Assembly (NCBI GenBank): GCA_003503355.1
Contig: DOCS01000255.1
Location: 1-10,328, forward strand
Source: Opitutia bacterium
GTDB lineage: Bacteria > Verrucomicrobiota > Verrucomicrobiia > Opitutales > Coraliomargaritaceae
Length of the DNA: 10,328 bases
Direction of reading: 5' to 3'
A program made the translations under genes and the position numbers. The notes below the pieces were generated by a model. That model did not search any database. It worked only from the letters and a program-made list of their open reading frames with translations, and had not been told where the DNA came from. This document shows positions 6,974-10,328 of this stretch, in pieces (the stretch's first letter is position 1; each line of letters opens with the position of its first letter).

Positions 6974-7567
6974 CTATTTAACATCTTTACCAGTCCATTT
7001 TTGTTCGAGTGCAACTTTAAGTTGCTGCCTCGCTCGGTGTAACAGGACCCACAGATAGTTCGGCGTAATGTCCATGACCTTACACACTTCTTCTGTTTTC
7101 AAATCTTCCAGCATACGGAGCACGAAAGCCTGACGCGCCGGCTCCTTAACTTGGTCAATACAGGTCTTAAACACGTCCCAGAACTCAGTATTGTCGTAGG
7201 CCTTGCGCGGATTGAACTGCCACGGCTCCGGGTTGGTGGTCGCGATCCCGCTGTATCTAAACCAGAAGCTTTCCAACAACGCCTCATCCTCATTGTCGAT
7301 GTTCACCTTGTTCTCTTTGATCGACTTGCGGATCTGATCGACAATCTTGTTGTGCATGATGCCGCGCAGCCAAAATTTAATATCGCGGCTACCATCAAAG
7401 CGGTCCAGCGACTTAATCCCTGCCAAGAAGGTGTCTTGCACACAGTCCGATGCGGCCTCGCGGTTGCGTAACCGTGACATGGCGTATGCGAACAGATAAT
7501 TACCGTAGCGATCCACCCAAGTATCAGGTTGCGCGATTTCTACTTTAGGGTGACTCAGTTCTGCCAT
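6974..7567 (-). CDS. ECF-type RNA polymerase sigma-70 family sigma factor
   Basis: The 197-aa protein has only sigma regions 2 and 4, the ECF layout. Region 2 (about 17-82) includes DCVQDTFL, where core polymerase binds, and FDGSRDIKFWLRGIMHNKIVDQIRK for -10 recognition and melting. Region 4 (about 128-188) ends with the helix-turn-helix VCKVMDITPNYLWVLLHRARQQLK, which reads the -35 element. The linker between them (83-127) is longer than in many ECF factors. The NYLWVLLHRARQQL type of region 4 is usually paired with a small HxxxCxxC anti-sigma factor, as here. The start chosen is ATG 7567; an in-frame TTG at 7606 would add 13 residues including three cysteines, with no better support. It is the third gene of the FAD/DUF1365 operon, so it is probably driven by the promoter before the FAD gene and regulates itself. 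The predicted targets are the three TGTAA-N16-CGTT sites in this window (inference). Confidence 0.93.
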   Translation of the reverse strand: MAELSHPKVEIAQPDTWVDRYGNYLFAYAMSRLRNREAASDCVQDTFLAGIKSLDRFDGSRDIKFWLRGIMHNKIVDQIRKSIKENKVNIDNEDEALLESFWFRYSGIATTNPEPWQFNPRKAYDNTEFWDVFKTCIDQVKEPARQAFVLRMLEDLKTEEVCKVMDITPNYLWVLLHRARQQLKVALEQKWTGKDVK

Positions 7568-7621
7568 GCAGCAGTCACCATAGAAGTGATTCGCCGCGCA
7601 GGTCAATCCACGTCTGAAGGA

Positions 7622-8422
7622 TTAAACCACTGAATGCGGCTCTGATGGTTGATCACGGTCAATCACTGTCTGCGGGGAATCCGGCAAAGGGCGGAGGTAG
7701 AGCGGTAGTTTCTTTTTAAAATACAGCAACGCGGCCTGCCACAGAATCCGCGGCATGCTGTTGAGCGCGGTATCGAAGGGATGCAGCAAGGCGTAGCGTG
7801 TGATATTCGCTGCCGTCACCGCAGCGCCCGTGCCACGCATCCACGTTTTCAACACACATTCACCATCACGGTACAAGTCCACCCCCAAACACAGCGCCTG
7901 CTGCTCGACTTGGAAGGTAAAATGATACTCGCCCGTCATATCGTTAAAAGGTGACACGTGAAAATCCTTAGGACATCGAGCGGTCCAGCAATGCGGACGT
8001 TCGCCGACCTGCAGCTCCGTCAAGGGATAGACGTGCCGATCCCCAAAAGTGTTGTTCACCTCGGCGACCACCGCCAACAGCACGTCACCTTGCATGCGCA
8101 AGTGAAAGTTGACAGGGTTAAACGCGTAGTTCAGCAAGCGCGGCGAGGTCACTAAGCGCGTGTGCTGCCCCTCGAGCTCGGGGCCCAAGTAGGCAAGCAA
8201 CTGCTGTGCAATTGGCCGGCGCTCACCACGCAGATAGTCGTGATCGTTGAGACGCAGCCAACCGGGCCGATTGTGACTGAAGCAGCTCACCCGCTGTTCC
8301 AACCGATCCAGCTCAGCTAAATCGAAAGCAAAGAAGGTAAACGGATAAGAAAACACATGCGGCACTGGCCCCATGCGTTGATGAATCACCTCGCCCCGGT
8401 ATACCTGCGAGTGCCAACTCAT
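7622..8422 (-). CDS. DUF1365 family protein
   Basis: This 266-aa protein belongs to the uncharacterised DUF1365 family. Conserved blocks are HVFSYPFTFFAFDL (22-35), SPRLLNYAFNPVNFHL (93-108), EVNNTFGDRHVYPL (121-134) and KDFHVSPFNDMTGEYHFTF (152-170). No signal peptide is visible. One hydrophobic stretch late in the protein (about 221-235) could touch the membrane. Its biochemical role is not established. DUF1365 genes almost always lie beside an FAD-dependent oxidoreductase and a Cfa-like gene, and the trio is linked to modification of unsaturated acyl chains in phospholipids, including furan fatty acids in alphaproteobacteria. Its ATG overlaps the FAD-gene stop by 4 bp (ATGA), so the two are translationally coupled and probably act together. 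A 54-bp gap separates it from sigma. Confidence 0.9.
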   Translation of the reverse strand: MSWHSQVYRGEVIHQRMGPVPHVFSYPFTFFAFDLAELDRLEQRVSCFSHNRPGWLRLNDHDYLRGERRPIAQQLLAYLGPELEGQHTRLVTSPRLLNYAFNPVNFHLRMQGDVLLAVVAEVNNTFGDRHVYPLTELQVGERPHCWTARCPKDFHVSPFNDMTGEYHFTFQVEQQALCLGVDLYRDGECVLKTWMRGTGAAVTAANITRYALLHPFDTALNSMPRILWQAALLYFKKKLPLYLRPLPDSPQTVIDRDQPSEPHSVV

Positions 8423-9717
8423 AATTCGATGCCAAAGCCCTGCGCCACCTGCACCGCAGAGCGCACCGCATCTTCATGGAAACCATAGCCGAAATAACTG
8501 CCACAGAACCATGTATTCATTTCGCCATTCATCGCTTCTAACTTAGGCTGTGTTGCCATACTTTCAAACGAATAGAGCGGATGCGTCAGCGTTGTGCTGT
8601 TAATGATCTGTGACTCTGGAATCGCCTCGGCCGCGTTCAAGGTTACCACGTAATCCCGCTGGGTATTTAAATTTTGCAAGCGATTCATGTAGTAGCTGAC
8701 CGCGACCGGTTGCGAAGCTTGGTGAGATGCTTCGCGGATAAAATTCCACGACGACCACAACTTTGGATCGGGTGGCAGATGCGTCCGGCTGGTGTGCAGC
8801 ACCACCGAGTTCGGCTGATAGCGCCACGGGCCAAGTCGCGATTGCTCACTGGCGCTGGGATCGGCCAACAACTTCAGCGCCTCATCGGCGTGCGCCCCGA
8901 TTACCACGTGGTCGAAGTGGCGCGCTTCGCCGTCGGGCATTTGCAGCACCACCCCCGAGTCCGTGCGGCGAATACACTGTGGCGCAGTCGAAAGTAACGG
9001 CTGGCGTTGAAAGCTCTGTAGCATCGCCCGCACATAGGTGCGGCTACCGCCCGCCACATATTTCCACTGCGGCCGGTTGGTCAGCCGCAGCAAGCCGTGA
9101 TTCTCCAAAAAATGTAAATAGGGCTGGGCCGGAAACGCCGCCATCTGCGCGACCGGCGACGACCAAATCGCGGCACCCATCGGATACAGATAGTTGTCCA
9201 AGAACGCACCACCAAATCCGCGCTCCGCGCAATACTCGCCCAAGGTCTTACCGTTCAGGTAGCCGGAATTCAGATCACGATAACCGATGCGAGCGAAACG
9301 CCAGAGATCCTTCATTAGACTCAAGTGCTGGCGCCTAAAGAAATAACTCGGCTTTGGAAACAACGAGCCGAACGTATTGCCGGAATAACCGTAGTCACTG
9401 GCACGGTCGTAGTAGCTAAACGTCATTGAGCTCTCGGCCAATTCGACTCCAAGTTGCCGCAGCACTTCAGTAAAGTGCGGATAATTGCGATGATTCATCA
9501 CAATAAAACCGGTGTCCACAGCAGTGCCCGCATCCGGACCATCCGGCACGGTCAGCGTGCGCGTGTGGCCGCCTGCATAGTCATTTTTCTCAAAGAGGTG
9601 CACCTCATGCCGGCGACTCAGCAACCACGCCGCGGTCAGACCAGCGACGCCACAGCCGACGACGGCAATTTTTAATCGTGATTCAGACGGACTGGAATTT
9701 GTGGCAGTGTGTTGCAT
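8419..9717 (-). CDS. FAD/NAD(P)-binding oxidoreductase, amine-oxidase-like fold (COG2907 type)
   Basis: The 432-aa flavoprotein has an N-terminal Rossmann dinucleotide-binding motif, VVGCGVAGLTAAWLL (residues 19-33, G21-x-G23-x2-G26), with the ribose-binding acidic residue in LFEK (E43) and a following GGHTRT (49-54). VDTGFIVMNHRNYP (68-80) and a C-terminal WFCGSYFGYGFHEDAVRSA flavin-binding segment are typical of the predicted NAD/FAD-binding proteins found with DUF1365 and Cfa-like genes. There is no signal peptide or transmembrane segment. The likely role is desaturation or other oxidation of a membrane acyl chain, in the manner of the furan-fatty-acid clusters of alphaproteobacteria, but its exact step is not determined here. 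It is the first gene of the leftward operon that ends in sigma and anti-sigma. The ATG is preceded by a very short predicted leader with no clear ribosome-binding site. Confidence 0.92.
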   Translation of the reverse strand: MQHTATNSSPSESRLKIAVVGCGVAGLTAAWLLSRRHEVHLFEKNDYAGGHTRTLTVPDGPDAGTAVDTGFIVMNHRNYPHFTEVLRQLGVELAESSMTFSYYDRASDYGYSGNTFGSLFPKPSYFFRRQHLSLMKDLWRFARIGYRDLNSGYLNGKTLGEYCAERGFGGAFLDNYLYPMGAAIWSSPVAQMAAFPAQPYLHFLENHGLLRLTNRPQWKYVAGGSRTYVRAMLQSFQRQPLLSTAPQCIRRTDSGVVLQMPDGEARHFDHVVIGAHADEALKLLADPSASEQSRLGPWRYQPNSVVLHTSRTHLPPDPKLWSSWNFIREASHQASQPVAVSYYMNRLQNLNTQRDYVVTLNAAEAIPESQIINSTTLTHPLYSFESMATQPKLEAMNGEMNTWFCGSYFGYGFHEDAVRSAVQVAQGFGIEL

Positions 9718-9736
9718 AATTTACGGGTTGAAGCAA

Positions 9737-9764
9737 TCAACGCACAGGCAATCAAAAACTTACA
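9737..9764 (-). promoter_or_regulatory. ECF sigma promoter candidate for the FAD/DUF1365/sigma/anti-sigma operon
   Basis: On the minus strand TGTAAG (9759-9764) is followed after exactly 16 bases by CGTTGA (9737-9742). With the preceding GC, 8 bases of the -35 half are identical to the element before the desaturase operon, and the -10 halves differ in one base. The -10 half ends 19 bases before the ATG. If real, the sigma gene is under its own product's control. Confidence 0.65.
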
Positions 9765-9779
9765 GCCTGACGAATTATT

Positions 9780-9807
9780 TGTAATGGCACGCCGCCTTAT
9801 TCGTTTA
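9780..9807 (+). promoter_or_regulatory. ECF sigma promoter candidate for the NTF2-like lipoprotein gene
   Basis: TGTAAT (9780-9785) and CGTTTA (9802-9807) are again 16 bases apart. It differs from the other two sites in one -35 and one or two -10 positions. Only 9 bases separate it from the ATG at 9817, so a transcript would be almost leaderless. Together with the element on the other strand it makes the 99-bp intergenic region a divergent promoter. Confidence 0.5.
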
Positions 9808-9816
9808 ATTTAAACT

Positions 9817-10328
9817 ATGGCTCAACGTATCCTCCTTCTTCTTAGCTGTCTTGCTGTGGTGCTCACGCTGACTGCTTGCCTCAATTCATCACCTGACATG
9901 CACACGCAAACCGTCCCCGACTCAGCCTACAAGGCCGCCCTCGCGCGCACCGATCCTGCAGACTACCAACTACCGGCAGCCGGTACGGCCGAAGAACGCG
10001 CGATGCTCGCCGGCATCGAAGATTTATTCACGCAATACACGCATGAGAATTTGGAGCAAAAGACGACTCAAGTGTATGCAGCCGATGTCTACTTTCGCGA
10101 CGCGTTTAAGCAGCTCTCAAGCGCCGATGACATCCGAGAATACATGCTCAGCGGCTTGGAACCGCTCGCCGCGGCAGAATTCATATTTAACCGCTTCATT
10201 CGCAGCGGCGGCGAGTTCTACATCGACTGGACTATGCGTCTCGACTTCAAAAGCACCGCGCCAGGCACTTGGGAAGAATCCATTGGTATGTCGCACATCC
10301 GCTACAACAGCGACGGCCAAGTCATTTT
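9817..10328 (+). CDS. Putative NTF2-like/SnoaL-fold lipoprotein, partial at window end
   Basis: The reading frame is open from ATG 9817 to the window end (170 codons), so the C-terminus is missing. Residues 1-20 form a lipoprotein signal peptide: MAQR, a hydrophobic core, and the lipobox LTAC with the lipidated Cys at 21. The mature part has a short polar linker, then a helix and strands (about 60-170) that fit an NTF2-like fold: EERAMLAGIEDLFTQYTH, VYFRDAFKQLSSADDIREYMLSGL, and FYIDWTMRLDF, where a tryptophan-bearing strand is typical of the cavity. NTF2-like proteins commonly accompany FAD-oxidoreductase/DUF1365/Cfa clusters. It is expected to be membrane-anchored and exposed to the periplasm. 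A role in binding a lipid or oxidised product is inference. It has no ribosome-binding site, consistent with a leaderless transcript. Confidence 0.72.
   Translation, partial: MAQRILLLLSCLAVVLTLTACLNSSPDMHTQTVPDSAYKAALARTDPADYQLPAAGTAEERAMLAGIEDLFTQYTHENLEQKTTQVYAADVYFRDAFKQLSSADDIREYMLSGLEPLAAAEFIFNRFIRSGGEFYIDWTMRLDFKSTAPGTWEESIGMSHIRYNSDGQVI

Noticed and set aside
7057..7084. Another TGTAAG on the minus strand inside the sigma gene
   Set aside because: The hexamer 16 bases downstream is CGAACT, not CGTT-like, and no gene starts behind it. It shows that TGTAAG alone occurs by chance.
7568..7606. TTG start giving the sigma factor 13 extra residues
   Set aside because: ATG 7567 is nearer the conserved region and the cysteine-rich extension is not a feature of ECF sigma factors. 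It cannot be fully excluded.
8763..9338. 191-codon open frame on the plus strand opposite the FAD oxidoreductase gene
   Set aside because: Its low-complexity, Ser/Pro/Arg-rich translation is the mirror of a GC-rich real gene, and the opposite strand has clear flavoprotein motifs.
10117..10320. 67-codon minus-strand open frame near the right end
   Set aside because: It lies opposite the lipoprotein gene, which has a signal peptide and lipobox, and its translation shows no recognisable motif.

Overview
The window looks like chromosomal DNA from a moderately GC-rich, Gram-negative, aerobic bacterium. The style of MurA, RuvB and the SPOUT methyltransferase suggests Verrucomicrobiota, perhaps the Opitutae/Puniceicoccales group. 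That placement comes from recognising protein families by eye, not from a phylogeny. I see no insertion sequence, phage gene, tRNA, rRNA or CRISPR array.

Left part (1-3135) is housekeeping and reads rightward: murA (peptidoglycan precursor synthesis), ruvB (Holliday-junction branch-migration motor) and a short TrmH/SpoU-type RNA 2'-O-methyltransferase. 

Right part (3200-10328) is a compact membrane-lipid modification locus. From left to right it holds a leftward SRPBCC-family protein, a rightward operon (acyl desaturase, DUF1295 membrane protein, Cfa-like SAM-dependent fatty-acyl methyltransferase), a converging leftward operon (FAD-dependent oxidoreductase, DUF1365 protein, ECF sigma factor, small zinc-finger anti-sigma factor), and a rightward NTF2-like lipoprotein cut by the window end. 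The genes are tightly packed: desaturase/DUF1295 and FAD/DUF1365 overlap by 4 bp, DUF1295/Cfa overlap by 19 bp, and sigma and anti-sigma are 11 bp apart.

The main observation is a shared promoter-like element before three transcription units. TGTAAG-N16-CGTTCA precedes the desaturase operon, TGTAAG-N16-CGTTGA precedes the FAD/sigma operon, and TGTAAT-N16-CGTTTA precedes the lipoprotein. All three have the same 16-nt spacer and lie 9-19 nt from the start codon. This has the form of an ECF sigma promoter and suggests that the locus-encoded sigma factor drives the whole locus, including its own operon, under control of the zinc-finger anti-sigma factor. A weaker variant faces the SRPBCC gene.

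Working model (inference): when the anti-sigma factor releases the sigma factor, the cell makes a desaturase that introduces double bonds into acyl chains. The Cfa-like enzyme, the FAD oxidoreductase, DUF1365 and DUF1295 then convert unsaturated phospholipid chains into a methylated, cyclopropane or furan-type product. Related gene sets in Proteobacteria are tied to RpoE/ChrR-type stress responses and to furan or methyl-branched fatty acids. The Cfa-like protein lacks two of the residues that bind bicarbonate in E. coli Cfa, which favours a product other than a plain cyclopropane.
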